DNA of 64,000 nt from Ligustrum vulgare (GCA_963555705.1 OY743182.1:55317092-55381091); one strand, 5' to 3'; positions 22,503 to 33,279 are shown, numbered from the stretch's first letter. The notes: generated by a model from the letters alone, not told the origin. A program made the numbers and translations.

Positions 22503-23090
22503 TGATGAACAGTAATTTTGTAAGGGCTCGAACACGACCATGATACATATACCCCGACCACGATCAATCATGATCTGGTTGTTGTTTCTCTCCCTCGAGC
22601 TATGTTTATCCCCCGAGGATCAATTGTCCCCGAGGATCCACATTCCTTCAAAAACGGTCGTATTGTCCTCGGGGTAATTTCTGCTCGGGGTGACTCTTAC
22701 GTCCCCGGACATAATCTGGTCTATCTTCCTAGTCCTAAGAGGGCTCGTTCCCTTTGGATTCCCATTCAAGGTTTACAACCCTATCCCTAACAATTAGGAG
22801 GATGGTTCCTAACGTGACTCTACCAATGAAGGTATTTCAGTCCTATTGTAACTCGTTTATATCTCTCTATAAATACATAATTCTCAAACACAATACAGAT
22901 AGACAATTCTTATTTTTCCAGTTTATAGCCTCTTGCATAAATTTTCTTCCTCTTTACTGACTTAAGCATCGGAGGGGCGGGGCGACGAGGACACACCTCC
23001 TCGCCTTTATTGCAGGTATTCAGAGTTCAAGTTCGTGCCAGTCTGCTGCTCGAGCTCGGAATATCTGAGGTACAATTTTTTGCATCATCA
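22503..23090 (+). repeat. 5' LTR of the Tat-lineage element
   Basis: 588 bp, TG...CA. A promoter-like TATAAATA lies at 22868-22875. It is rich in CTCGGGG and CCCCGAGG phrases in U3. It has a 5-bp GGGGC-type duplication near 22978 that is absent from the 3' copy. Confidence 0.92.
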
Positions 23091-23091
23091 T

Positions 23092-23108
23092 TGGCGCCGT
23101 CTGTGGGA
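23092..23108 (+). promoter_or_regulatory. Primer-binding site of the Tat-lineage element
   Basis: TGGCGCCGTCTGTGGGA starts one base after the LTR end. Its first ten bases match the TGGCGCCGTT-type plant PBS associated with tRNA-Asp except at the last position. The exact tRNA is not certain. Confidence 0.7.
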
Positions 23109-23124
23109 ACCAGAGCTAGAAGCC

Positions 23125-25512
23125 ATGGTTAATACACGTTCTGTACTTCCGCAAGCAAACTTACCTGCCCATGATCACACCGTTGGAGGGGAGCAGGTAC
23201 CCCAAGCAACCCCCCGCGACCAGTCTACGCTGCCAGGAAACCAGACATCACCCCAGCAACCCGCTGCTGATACTCAGGCAGCATTGGAAGAGCTCCGTTA
23301 TTAGGTTGCTACCCTTACGCAGATGCTCACGCAGCAGAGCAAGCGCGGTACCCTGACCTCCGAGGAGGGGAACGCTTCAAGGGTCCAGCCACAGAACCAC
23401 GCCCCTAACATTGGTAGGGCCAGTGCTTCGGGGTTGCCGCCGTCGCCACCAAACGTTATGAGTTCAAGAACGGTGCTCATGCCCCCTGCCGAGCTCGCCA
23501 GAATTATCCAGGATGGAATAGCAGCGGGAATGCGACAAAACACACAGGCCCCGGCAGGGTTCACCTCGAGCACACCATTCAAGCCCGATGTTTTGGCCTT
23601 TCCCCTACCGGATAGGTTCAAGTTCCCGAGGATAAAAGAATATGATGGTACAACCGATCCAGTGAACCATCTTAATATATACACTGACGTCATGAACTTG
23701 CAAGTTGCCCCCGATCAGGTTATGTGCAAGGCTTTCCCCCAAACTCTGACAAGTGCCGCTAGAGATTGGTTCTATACTCTTGAACCAAACTCCATTCCAA
23801 CATTCACAGACCTTGCTAACAAATTTTCGGCCTTCTTTGCAAGTAGTAAGCGTATAAAGAAGACAGATGCTTCGCTCATGAGACTCACCCAGGGACAGAA
23901 TGAGACATTGCGCGAATTCATGACCAGGTTCAACGCAGAAAGGTTACAAGTTCCCGACCTTCATATTTCTGCTGCTGTATCAGCTCTTACTCAGGCTGTG
24001 AGGTGTGAGGCCTTCAAGATGTCCCTATCAAAAACACCGCCAAAATCTGTAACTGACCTTCTCACTCGGGCTGAGAAGTACGTGAATATGGAGGAAGCTA
24101 TGAATCCGAAGAGGAGCGATACAACCCCCGAAAAGTCTGAATGGAAGGATAGTAGAAACGATCGAAAGAGACAGCGTGAGGAGAGTCCGAGGCAGGGGCG
24201 TGATCGAGATGATCGGGGAAAAGGAAGGGCCGAGCAGCCGCCTCCCTTCACTCCACTGAATGCCCCTCGGGCTGACATTCTTATGGAAATCAAAGATATG
24301 AAGGAATTGAAGTGGCCAGCCAGAATCAGGTCCCCGCCAGATAAGCGCGACAAGAGCAAGTACTGTGATTTTCATCGTGATCATGGGCACACTACAGAGA
24401 CTTGCTATGCCTTACAGCGAGAGATAGAAGCATTGATAAAAAGGGGTTTCCTGAAAACATATGTGGGGAATGACAAACGACCGAAGCACAATCATGAGCA
24501 TGATCATCCGCCAAGGAATAACAAGCCAACAGCAGGAACAATCAACGTTATCATAGGTGGAACAACTTCGGGAGGAGATTCGCAAAATGGGCGCAAAACA
24601 TATGCTAGGCAGTCTTCGGGGACAGAGCCTGATTGCCACCCTGACATCACCTTTGGCTATGATGATATGGAAGCAGTGATCACTCCTCACGACGATGCTA
24701 TGGTAGTTACAGCAATCATAGCTAACTACGAGGTGAGGAGGATACTGGTAGACAATGGAAGTGCAGCTAATGTCTTATCACATGAAGCTTTCATTAAAAT
24801 GGGAATATCAACAAGCAGCTTAAGGCCTATCAGGACTCCCTTGCAGGGGTTTGGGGGAAGTATCATCATGCCTGAAGGCACCACCGAACTCCCTTTGACA
24901 TTGGGGACAAACCCCAAGCAGGTAACGGAGATCACAATGTTTCATGTTGTAAGGGCTCCAATGGCATACAACGCAATACTTGGCCAACCATTGTTGAACA
25001 GAATCAAAGCAATAGTGTCAATGTTCCATCTTGCCATGAAATTTCCAACAGCAGAAGGTGTGGGAGTTGTTCGGGGAGACCAGACAGTAGCAAGGCAGTG
25101 TTATGTTACTAGTGTCAAGAACCTCCCAGCAGAGGTCGCACAGGTGGATACGATGGAGCCCGACCTCGAGCACCGAGGTAGGCTATCGCCGGTTGAGGAA
25201 TTGTTGGAGGTCGAGGTCGGACCTGGGAAAAATGTCATCATTGGTCGGGATCTCGATGACGATCTGAAAATCGTGCTCACACGGTTTTTAAGAGAAAACA
25301 TTGATGTATTCGCCTGGAGTGTTGAGGACATGCCTGGAATTGAGCCCAAGATTGCCGCGCACAGTTTAAATGTGAATCCCGACGCACGGCCCATTAAACA
25401 AAGGAAGAGACAGTTCGCCCATGAACGTCGAACTGTGATCCAAGAGGAGATTGGTAAACTCTTAAAGGCAGGATTCATTACCCAGACTGGCTTGCAAACG
25501 TGGTCTTGGTAA
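23125..25512 (+). pseudogene. Gag-protease of the Tat-lineage element, interrupted
   Basis: Gag starts at ATG 23125 (MVNTRS) and is cut by an in-frame TAG at 23302-23304. The same frame then continues to 25512. It would make the capsid and the protease that matures it. The gag core lies near 23620-23860 (DWFYTLEPNS, FSAFFASSKR). A CX2HX4HX4C knuckle (CDFHRDHGHTTETC) is near 24362-24403. The aspartic protease motif LVDNGSAANVL is near 24745, with N in place of the usual S or T as is normal for Tat elements. The frame runs into the start of RT and ends in the wrong frame after GFI near 25478: compared with the family, about four residues plus one base are missing, so the RT frame is displaced. 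An ORF-internal restart at 23323 would yield a shortened Gag. Confidence 0.85.
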
Positions 25513-28385
25513 AAAAGAGCAATGGCAAGTGGCGAGTCTGTGTGGACTATACAGACCTGAATAAAGTATGCCCCAAGGACAGCTATCCATTACCGCGAAT
25601 TGACAACCTCGTGGACAGCACCTCGGGCCATAGGATGTACAGCTTCCTTGACGCATTTTCAGGTTATCATCAAATCCCAATGGCAGAGGATGATCAGGAA
25701 AAAACGTCGTTCATGGCCGATTCAGCGATCTATTGTTATAAGGTCATGCCCTTTGGCCTAAAGAATGCTGGGGCAACTTACCAAAGGTTGATAAACAAGG
25801 TATTTGCAGGATTGATTGGGAAAAACGTTGAGGCATATGTTGATGACATGGTCGTCAAGAGCACAGAAGTTGACAGACACGTTCAAGACCTCGAGGAAGT
25901 GTTCTTTACGCTCAGGAAATACAAGATGAAATTAAATCCAGCTAAATACGTGTTTGGGGTATCATCGGGAAAGTTCTTGGGCTTCATGATCACTCATCGA
26001 GGTATAGAGGCCAACCCCGATAAAATACAGGCTCTAGTTTCAATGGAGTCCCCCAAAAGTAGAAAAGATGTTCAGAAGCTGACAGGTCGAGTAGCAGCAC
26101 TTAACAGGTTCATGTCAAGAGCAGCCGACAAGTGTTTTCCTTTTTTCAGAATATTAAGGGGAAATAAGGGCTTCGAATGGAATGAAGAGTGTGAGCAGGC
26201 GCTGCAACATCTGAAGGAATCCTTAGCGATACCCCCTGTTCTTACAAAACCAAGTCCAGGAGATGTGCTATCCCTATACTTGGCTGTCTCTCAGAATGCA
26301 GTAAGCGCAGTGCTCGTCAAGGAGGTTGGTCGGGCCCAGCAGCCCATATATTATGTTAGCAAAGTCCTCCTTGACGCCGAAACCCGTTACACCATTGCAG
26401 AGCAATTGGCATTGGCACTAGTTGTAGCTGCAAGGAAGTTGAGGCAGTACTTCCAATCACATACAATCTTGGTACTTACAAATCAGCCCTTGAAGCATAT
26501 ACTCCAGAAGCCAGATGTCTCCTGGAGATTGCTAAAATGGGCCATTGAACTTGGCGAGTTTGATATTGAGTTCAAACCCCGACCATCGATAAAGGCACAG
26601 GCCTTGGCGGACTTTATTGCGGAGCTCACACCAAGGCCTCGGGGGCCAGTGGATAGCCTGAGCATATCCGAGCGCTATTGGAAAATTTTTGTGGATGGTG
26701 CATCCAACTCCTCGGGCTCGGGTGCAGGGGTAATTCTTATAAGCCCGGACCAACAGGTTGAAATACAGTGCGCTTTGAGATTTGAGTTTGAAACAACAAA
26801 CAACGAAGCAGAATATGAAGCTGTCATCATTGGGCTTGAGGTCGCTCATGGCCTTGAACTTGATCATGTAAAGGTATACAGTGATTCCCAGCTTGTGGTT
26901 GGGCAGATCGATGGCACATTCGAAAAGAAAGAGGAGAAGATGAGTCTATACTGCTTGCGTGTTCATGACCTGCAGAGAATGTTCAGAAGTTGTGAGATCT
27001 TGAAAATACCAAGATCAGAAAACATCAAGGCCGATTCACTCTCTAGACTTGTGTTCATAAGTGTTGATAACCTGGACAGAACTGTTCATATGAAATACGT
27101 AACGCACCCCAGTATTCACCCGAGGCCTGAAATTATGGACATCGATCATGAGCCATCGTGGATGGAACCCATCATTAAGTTTTTAACTGAAGGAAGTCTC
27201 CCCGATGACCAGAGGGAGGCCAGGACCGTGAAGCAAAGAGCAGCAAGGTACTGCATGATAAACAGAGTTCTTTTCAGAAGGAGCTTTACCTTGCCATATC
27301 TCAGGTGCCTCAAATCTTCTGAAGCTGCTCAAGCTCTAGCAGAAGTACATGAAGGCATGTGTGGAAATCACCAGGGCGCTAGGTCATTAGCCCACAGACT
27401 CCTCAGATACGGATACTATTGGCCGACCATGAGGACAGATGCTGTAAATTATGTGAAGAAATGTGACAAGTGTCAGAGGCACGGAAATATCATGCACCGA
27501 CCAGCCGAAGATCTAACTCCTATTCCGTGTCTAGGACCGTTTGAACAGTGGGGGATCGATATCTTGTGTCCTTTTCCCATTGCATGGGGACAGTTGAAGT
27601 TCATAGCTGTAGCAGTTGAATATTTCACTAAGTGGGTGGAGGCTGAACCCCTAGCAACAATTTCAGAGCCCAAACTAAGATCCTTCGTTTGGAAATCTAT
27701 CATATGCAGGTTCGGCATACCAAGAGTGTTGATAACGGACAATGGAAGGAAGTTTGATAATACACAGTTCAAAAATTTCTGCGCAAGGCTTCATATTGAT
27801 CACCGTCTGACGTCTGTTGTGCACCCCCAGAGTAATGGGCTCGCAGAAGTGACGAACAGGTTAATACTCCAAGACCTTCGCATGAGGATAGGAGAAGCAC
27901 GAGGCTCTTGGCCCGAGGAACTACCAGCCATACTTTGGTCTTATAGGACCACACACCGAACAGCTACCGGGGAAACTCCTTTCATGCTTGCCTTCGGGAT
28001 AGAGGCGACAATCCCCGTTGAAGTAGGCTTGCCCAGTTACAGGCGTCTTTTCCCGAGTATAGAAGAAAGGGAATGTACTGGCGGACACCTTGACTTGCTT
28101 GAAGAAGTTCGTGAGCAGGCAAGCACAAGGATAGCATCATACCAGAATAGGACGACCAAGTACTTCAACAGCAAGGTCACACCAAGAAAGTTTAGGGTAG
28201 GAGATCTTGTGTTGAGGAAGGCAGGAGCAGCTGGTCATCCACCAGGTAAGCTCGGGCCAGTTTGGGAAGGGCCCTACGAAGTTATACGACAGACCCGAGG
28301 AGGATCGTACAGTCTTCGGGATCTCAAAGGAACGCCATTACCAAGACCTTGGAATGCAGATAACCTCAAAATCTACTACAAGTAG
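25500..28385 (+). CDS. RT - RNase H - archaeal-type RNase H - integrase of the Tat-lineage element
   Basis: This open frame of about 960 codons carries the replication enzymes that copy element RNA into DNA and insert it. RT lies at about 25500-26120, with VDYTDLNKVCPKDSYPLP and the catalytic YVDD near 25837. The first RNase H is at about 26260-26600. The second, archaeal-type RNase H is at about 26680-27060 (FVDGASNSSGSG, TTNNEAEYEA, YSDSQLVVGQ). Integrase has an HHCC zinc finger (HQGARSLAH, CDKCQRHG) near 27360-27480 and a D-D-E core (WGIDIL, ITDNGRKF, SNGLAEVTNR). The frame has no ATG start of its own. It is the continuation of gag-pol after the frameshift near 25478, so it would not be translated as a fusion in this copy. 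Confidence 0.9.
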   Translation: MVLVKKSNGKWRVCVDYTDLNKVCPKDSYPLPRIDNLVDSTSGHRMYSFLDAFSGYHQIPMAEDDQEKTSFMADSAIYCYKVMPFGLKNAGATYQRLINKVFAGLIGKNVEAYVDDMVVKSTEVDRHVQDLEEVFFTLRKYKMKLNPAKYVFGVSSGKFLGFMITHRGIEANPDKIQALVSMESPKSRKDVQKLTGRVAALNRFMSRAADKCFPFFRILRGNKGFEWNEECEQALQHLKESLAIPPVLTKPSPGDVLSLYLAVSQNAVSAVLVKEVGRAQQPIYYVSKVLLDAETRYTIAEQLALALVVAARKLRQYFQSHTILVLTNQPLKHILQKPDVSWRLLKWAIELGEFDIEFKPRPSIKAQALADFIAELTPRPRGPVDSLSISERYWKIFVDGASNSSGSGAGVILISPDQQVEIQCALRFEFETTNNEAEYEAVIIGLEVAHGLELDHVKVYSDSQLVVGQIDGTFEKKEEKMSLYCLRVHDLQRMFRSCEILKIPRSENIKADSLSRLVFISVDNLDRTVHMKYVTHPSIHPRPEIMDIDHEPSWMEPIIKFLTEGSLPDDQREARTVKQRAARYCMINRVLFRRSFTLPYLRCLKSSEAAQALAEVHEGMCGNHQGARSLAHRLLRYGYYWPTMRTDAVNYVKKCDKCQRHGNIMHRPAEDLTPIPCLGPFEQWGIDILCPFPIAWGQLKFIAVAVEYFTKWVEAEPLATISEPKLRSFVWKSIICRFGIPRVLITDNGRKFDNTQFKNFCARLHIDHRLTSVVHPQSNGLAEVTNRLILQDLRMRIGEARGSWPEELPAILWSYRTTHRTATGETPFMLAFGIEATIPVEVGLPSYRRLFPSIEERECTGGHLDLLEEVREQASTRIASYQNRTTKYFNSKVTPRKFRVGDLVLRKAGAAGHPPGKLGPVWEGPYEVIRQTRGGSYSLRDLKGTPLPRPWNADNLKIYYK

Positions 28386-28520
28386 CAGAATCAAACTTCG
28401 GAGTTTATTCCTTTACTGTGTTTTATTTTTTTAATTTTTTAAGGCCTGAGCGCCAACTTTTATTTTTCTAAGAATATATCTGAATAAAAGGTACTTCTCA
28501 CCAATTATGTTGTTCACCTC

Positions 28521-28838
28521 CGAAAGCCTTCCCCACGAGGAAGCACACAAAGTCTTGCCCACGAGCAAGCACTCGAAAGCCTTCCCCACGAGGAAGCATA
28601 CAAAGTCTTGCCCACGAGCAAGCACTCGAAAGCCTTCCCCACGAGGAAGCACACCAAGTCTTGCCCACGAGCAAGCACTCGAAAGCCTTCCCCATGAAGA
28701 AGCACACCAAGTCTTGCCCACGAGCAAGCACTCGAAAGCCTTCCCCACGGGAAGCACACCAAGTCTAGCCCACGAGCAAGCACTCGAAAGCCTTCCCCAC
28801 CGGGAAGCCCGCCAATCTTAGCCCGCGAGCAAGGCATT
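28521..28838. repeat. 53-bp tandem repeat, six copies
   Basis: Units start at 28521, 28574, 28627, 28680, 28733 and 28785. Each reads CGAAAGCCTTCCCCACGAGG followed by AAGCACAC(C/A)AAGTCTTGCCC and ACGAGCAAGCACT. Each unit itself has two halves built around a (C)CCACGAG(C/G)AAGCAC phrase. It lies just after the integrase stop. Open frames through it on both strands simply reflect the repeat. Confidence 0.9.
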
Positions 28839-28916
28839 CAAGTACTAACCCCGAGCATCACCAACAACACTTTCATCGTAATTACGATGTTTAATGATCG
28901 GGGTAACAAAAACGCT

Positions 28917-29371
28917 CGGGGTTATTACTTAATGTTCGCAAAATAATCCTTGATCGGGGTTATTACTTAATGTTCACAAAATAATCCTTGATCGGGGTTA
29001 GTGCTTAATGTTCATTAATAATCCTTTGCTCGGGGTTATTACTTGGCGTTAATTAATAATCCTTTGCTCGGGGATATTACTTGACGTTCATTAATGATCC
29101 TTTTCTCGGGGTTATTACTTAATGTTCGCAAAATAATCCTTGATCGGGGTTATTACTTAATGTTAACAAAATAATCCTTGATCGGGGTTAGTGCTTACTG
29201 TTCATTAATAATCCTTTGCTCGGGGTTATTACTTGGCGTTCATTAATAATCCTTTACTCGGGGATATTACTTGGCGTTCATTAATGATCCTCTTCTCGGG
29301 GTTATTACTTAATGTTCACTAATAATCCAAGCTCGGGGTTATTACTTGTGTTTACTATTAACCCCTCTGCT
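28917..29371. repeat. 38-bp tandem repeat, twelve copies, with 190-bp higher order
   Basis: Units beginning CGGGGTTATTACTT recur at 28917, 28955, 28993, 29031, 29069, 29107, 29145, 29183, 29221, 29259, 29297 and 29334. Units 1-5 and 6-10 match one to one in their private variants (for example GGTTAGTGC in units 3 and 8, GGATATTAC in units 5 and 10), so the array grew by duplicating a five-unit, 190-bp block. Confidence 0.9.
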
Positions 29372-29536
29372 CAAGGAACGTACATAATATTCATTATTGA
29401 TCCCGTGATCGGGGTTCAGACATTACCTTAAATTAATTGACGCTCGTACAACCACTGCTCGTACCCTTGATGTTCAAAATGCAAAATATTTCAATTGTGA
29501 TTATGTTCGGTACAAAAAGGGGTGGGGATACAAAAT

Positions 29537-31341
29537 TTAGCTAGGGGAATTCACGTCCTCAGGCTCGTCATTGTTACCATCTTCCTCCCCTTCCTCGGAC
29601 TTCGAAAGGACGAGGCCCTCTGTAACGTTAGGGTCAGAACTTATATCCTCGGGCCTAACCTCAGCTCCTTTCACTCGCAGTATGGCTCGGGCCTGTTTGA
29701 ATGCGTAGTTGTACGAGCCAGAGGCATATTCACCTTGCATGAGAGAGAACTCAGCTGATCTCTTAAAATTTTCAACTGCTAAGGCACAAGCAGTCTCCGC
29801 TGCAGATAATTTCTCCTCGAAATCTTTTTGGGTTCGCTCAAGCTCTAGTCTTAGCTCCTCAGCCTCGTCCTCTACTTCACCAAGCTTTGTTTTTAGAGCT
29901 TCATGCTCAAGATTGATCTTTTTCCGCTCATCCTCGAGCTTTCTGACCCTTATTTCCCGGCGTGCAATGGAACACCCCAGACCCTCGACCTTGTCTTCGT
30001 CGTCAATGGCCTTGAGAGCAAGTACTTGAGCAATACTAAGGGCCTGCAAGTGAAAATCCTCCGTTAGCTCGCGCAAAAAAGATCACGAACTTAACCATGT
30101 TACCTTGGTAAAGTAAGCCTCCAGATGCTTGATGCCTATGCTTGGAGGCACCTCGTTCCTATATTTTGAGACGACATCGGGCGCCTGAGAAGCGGCCTGA
30201 ATAGGGTCGTCATCGAGGTCAATGAAATCAGCAGGAGGTGCCTGATTGACTGGGGGCGCACGGGGAGGAGGATGAGGAACATTCTGCACATCCTCATCTC
30301 TGAGCATTGTGTTTGAACCTTCCCCGGGGCCGCTGGCCACATGCCTCGGCCGTTTTTTCGTCTTCTTCATAGGGGGTCTTCCACCAGCTCCCCCAGACTT
30401 TCCTTGAATAAAGTTCTTGAGTGACGATGGATCGAATGTCATTGCGTTTCCTGCAAAAAATACGTCATTAGCAAGAGCATAAAAACACGTCATTAGCATG
30501 AGCATTATTAAAGAAGAAGGGCTGGCCTCCTACCCCCGAAGTTCCTGACTCCAGCGAGGTCGAGGACTTCATCCCCGAGCATGTCATCCAAATTATCAAC
30601 CATTGGATCAAGGGCCTCGAGCAACTGCCTATCACGCTCTAACACCTCAAAATAGGCCTGACACTCGTTAAACTTCGTAGTGTCAGGCGTAACCCAGCTC
30701 GACCAAAAGGGATGCCCGGGCTCTTGAGGGGCCACGTAAAAGTATTTCTCCTTCCAACCCCGAAGAGAGCTGGGCATCCTAGGTAATTTAAATCTCCCCC
30801 TACTAGAGAGGTAGGCAAAGCATGAGAAATGAGGAAGTTGTTTCAGTTCGAATATCATTCTACATAGATCAAGTCGGGGCTCTATACCTAACACCCTACA
30901 TGCAATGAAAAAATACACGAGCATTCTCCAACCGTTGGGCACTAGTTGCCCCGGACACATGGAATGCTCAACTAGAAACCCTATGAAGAAAGGATGCAAC
31001 GGCCACCTAAACTCGGCCTTCAACGAGTCCCTATAAACCAAAAATTCCCCATCCCGGGCTGTTACAATATTATCCTCGGGGGTGGGGGCCCTAACGTCGC
31101 ACATGGGCATTAACCCGAACTCCCTCGCAACCTCAATGACCTTGTGCTCTTTGTATATACACCTAAGGTCGGGGTAGGTTAGCACGTCATCATCTCCAGT
31201 TGCCCGGGGTCTTACGTCTACAGGGTCCACCATTGGGATCATAGTATTACCTACGTTTTCTAGCCTAACTTGCTCGCTACTCGAACTGCTAGAGCTATCC
31301 GAGCTACTACTATTACTAGTTGTACTGCTGCTGCTAGACAT
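29537..31341 (-). CDS. Spliced antisense gene of the Tat-lineage element (gypsy-type putative transposase domain)
   Basis: Three exons are predicted on the strand opposite to gag-pol: 31341-30534, 30450-30104 and 30043-29537. The introns are GT-AG (30533-30451 and 30103-30044); exon phases 1 and 0 fit, and the total is 1662 nt for 553 residues. Exon 1 starts with a Ser-rich run and holds a region resembling the plant 'putative gypsy type transposon' domain (WPLHPFFIGFLVEH, VPNGWRMLVYFFI). Exon 2 is basic and proline-rich (KKTKKRPR, a possible nuclear signal). Exon 3 is a long coiled coil followed by an acidic tail. Such antisense ORFs are known in Tat-lineage elements; their function is unknown. 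A TATAAATGG box lies about 160 bp upstream of the ATG on this strand. Frames extending past the exon ends terminate quickly, which supports splicing. Confidence 0.78.
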
Positions 31342-31498
31342 CTCCCACAGGAACGACTAGGAATTGATAACTTAAAAGGCTCAAAGATCTTACCTCGACC
31401 GACGATAAACTAAGGAATGAACTTCTAAAGCCCCGAGCACGAACTCTGTGATCTCTCTCTCAGAAGCAAAGGTAAAGGGGCAAATGGAGGAGGTTTGC

Positions 31499-31506
31499 CA
31501 TTTATA
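31499..31506 (-). promoter_or_regulatory. TATA-like box of the antisense gene
   Basis: On the minus strand the sequence reads CACTATAAATGG, about 160 bp upstream of the ATG at 31341. It lies between the 3' LTR and the antisense gene, so the gene appears to have its own promoter. Confidence 0.5.
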
Positions 31507-31722
31507 GTGGGTCAATGCACGAATACCAACGATCGTGTGATCTGAGCCATAAACGACGCCACATGTTGTCCATCCATGGCCCACGTGTCCTGCCAAACGT
31601 CACGTCGTTTCAGAACAACGTGGCACATGTCAGAAATCCTCCTCAGTGCCACGTCATCCCCGACCCTTTTTCATGATAGATCAAGGGCGCATCCACGCTC
31701 TCCCAGAGCTTGAGCATGGATG

Positions 31723-31734
31723 CGCGGGGGCCAG
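31723..31734 (+). promoter_or_regulatory. Polypurine tract of the Tat-lineage element
   Basis: GCGGGGGCCAG lies immediately before the 3' LTR start at 31735, the expected place for plus-strand priming. Confidence 0.65.
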
Positions 31735-32317
31735 TGATGAACAGTAATTTTGTAAGGGCTCGAACACGACCATGATACGTATACCCCGACCACGATCAAT
31801 CATGATCTGGCTGTTGTTTCTCTCCCTCGAGCTATGTTTATCCCCCGAGGATCAATTGTCCCCGAGGATCCACATTCCTTCAAAAACGGTCGTATTGTCC
31901 TCGGGGTAATTTCTGCTCGGGGTGACTCTTACGTCCCCGGACATAATCTGGTCTATCTTCCTAGTCCTAAGAGGGCTCGTTCCCTTTGGATTCCCATTCA
32001 AGGTTTACAACCCTATCCCTAAAAATTAGGAGGATGGTTCCTAACGTGACTCTACCAATGAAGGTATTTCAGTCCTATTGTAACTCGTTTATATCTCTCT
32101 ATAAATACATAATTCTCAAACACAATACAGATAGACAATTCTTATTTTTCCAGTTTATAGAGTCTTGCATAAATTTTCTTCCTCTTTACTGACTTAAGCA
32201 TCGGAGGGGCGACGAGGACACACCTCCTCGCCTTTATTGCAGGTATTCGGAGTTCAAGTTCGTGCCAGTCTATTGCTCGAGCTCGGAATATCTGAGGTAC
32301 AATTTTTTGCATCATCA
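31735..32317 (+). repeat. 3' LTR of the Tat-lineage element
   Basis: 583 bp, differing from the 5' copy by about eight substitutions and a 5-bp deletion. It is followed directly by the target duplication GGTGC. Confidence 0.92.
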
Positions 32318-32682
32318 GGTGCGAAGTTCAATTCTTAACTTAAATTTATGAATAATGAATTCACGTCCCTTCTAACTGCCCATTATTCGGTTTATTTCCA
32401 AGATTCAGTACCATTGATCGATCATCTACACCATTGACTTGTTGGTCCAAAATGTATTTACTTCTTGATTGACTAGTTTTCATATTATACAAATGATTAA
32501 GAACCCACCAAATTTAATGGTGGACCGATGATGTCGGATTTGTACAAATAAAGGCTAGTATTAAGGAACGAAATATTCTCCATGCAGGGAAAATTGCTCC
32601 AGTTTTCAACCATCCGCTTCAACTCAATTCTTTCTTGCCTTTAAAAATTTACACCACAAGTCTCGATTGCCAAAAAACAGAC

Positions 32683-32949
32683 ATGAACAAAGAACGTTGT
32701 AATAGATTGAATTTGGAGCAACCAAGTTTCAGCCTGTGTTTGGGGATGAAGGAATACAGAACCTGGTCAGGAAATTTGGAAGCCAGCTCCAGTTATGACA
32801 AAATAAGAAGTGAGTCCGATCCCGGGCCTGGGAAAAGCAGGGGACCCAATCCTTTTGACACCGGGGTTGCTACGCCGAGGCTGGCGAGGAGCAGTGGGAT
32901 GAGAAGAGATTGGAGCTTCGAGGATGTCAGAAGAATGGTTCAAGGATAA
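32683..32949 (+). CDS. Unrecognised small protein (88 residues)
   Basis: I do not recognise it. The ATG at 32683 follows a pyrimidine-rich leader-like stretch. The C-terminal half is Pro-, Gly- and Arg-rich with the phrases SDPGPGKSRGPNPFDTG and SSGMRRDWSFEDVRRMV, which look like real protein rather than a chance frame. There is no signal peptide or membrane segment. The Tat element is inserted about 360 bp upstream. It could be a complete small gene or the last exon of one. The same frame is open upstream to 32635. Confidence 0.4.
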   Translation: MNKERCNRLNLEQPSFSLCLGMKEYRTWSGNLEASSSYDKIRSESDPGPGKSRGPNPFDTGVATPRLARSSGMRRDWSFEDVRRMVQG

Positions 32950-33279
32950 TATATAAGAGATTAAACGATATTTTAGATTGTTGGGTTGTGTCATTATTCA
33001 TGCATTTCTCCGGTATTTGAAATAAATAATGCGTATACATACATTTATTTAGTCGTCGTCGTCGTCTGTCATCATGTTGAAGGAAGTTTCTAACCAGTTG
33101 CTCGTGTAACTGGCCTGGCAAATGTTTATTGATTAATTGTTCTTTTCTTTATGTATTTTGGATTAGTTTAGATGTCTTTTTCTAGTTTTATGCCTCCCAC
33201 CATTTTTCTTTATTGCTCGAATCGGGCACAGTATGCCCGATTCAGGCGTACACGTTCAGGTGAATGTGCACATGTTGGC

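Larger units (their letters stand above)
22498..32322 (+). mobile_element. Complete Ty3/gypsy Tat-lineage retrotransposon, TSD GGTGC
   Basis: LTRs at 22503-23090 (588 bp) and 31735-32317 (583 bp) begin TGATGAACAG and end GCATCATCA. GGTGC flanks the element at 22498-22502 and 32318-32322. Internal order: PBS (23092), gag-protease, RT, RNase H, a second archaeal-type RNase H and integrase, two tandem-repeat blocks, a spliced antisense gene, and a polypurine tract (about 31723-31734). The dual RNase H, the DNGS protease motif and the antisense gene near the 3' LTR are hallmarks of the Tat lineage (Retand/Grande-like). By eye the LTRs differ by about eight substitutions and one 5-bp indel (about 1.4%). 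A stop and a frameshift make this copy defective. Confidence 0.93.

Noticed and set aside
22602..22960. Short ORFs inside the LTRs, repeated at 31834-32192
   Set aside because: They occur identically in both LTRs of the Tat element, cover its promoter and have no domain; chance frames.
28431..28837. Overlapping open frames on both strands with repeated residues (HEQALESLPH and similar)
   Set aside because: All are products of the 53-bp tandem repeat, which happens to lack stops; not genes.
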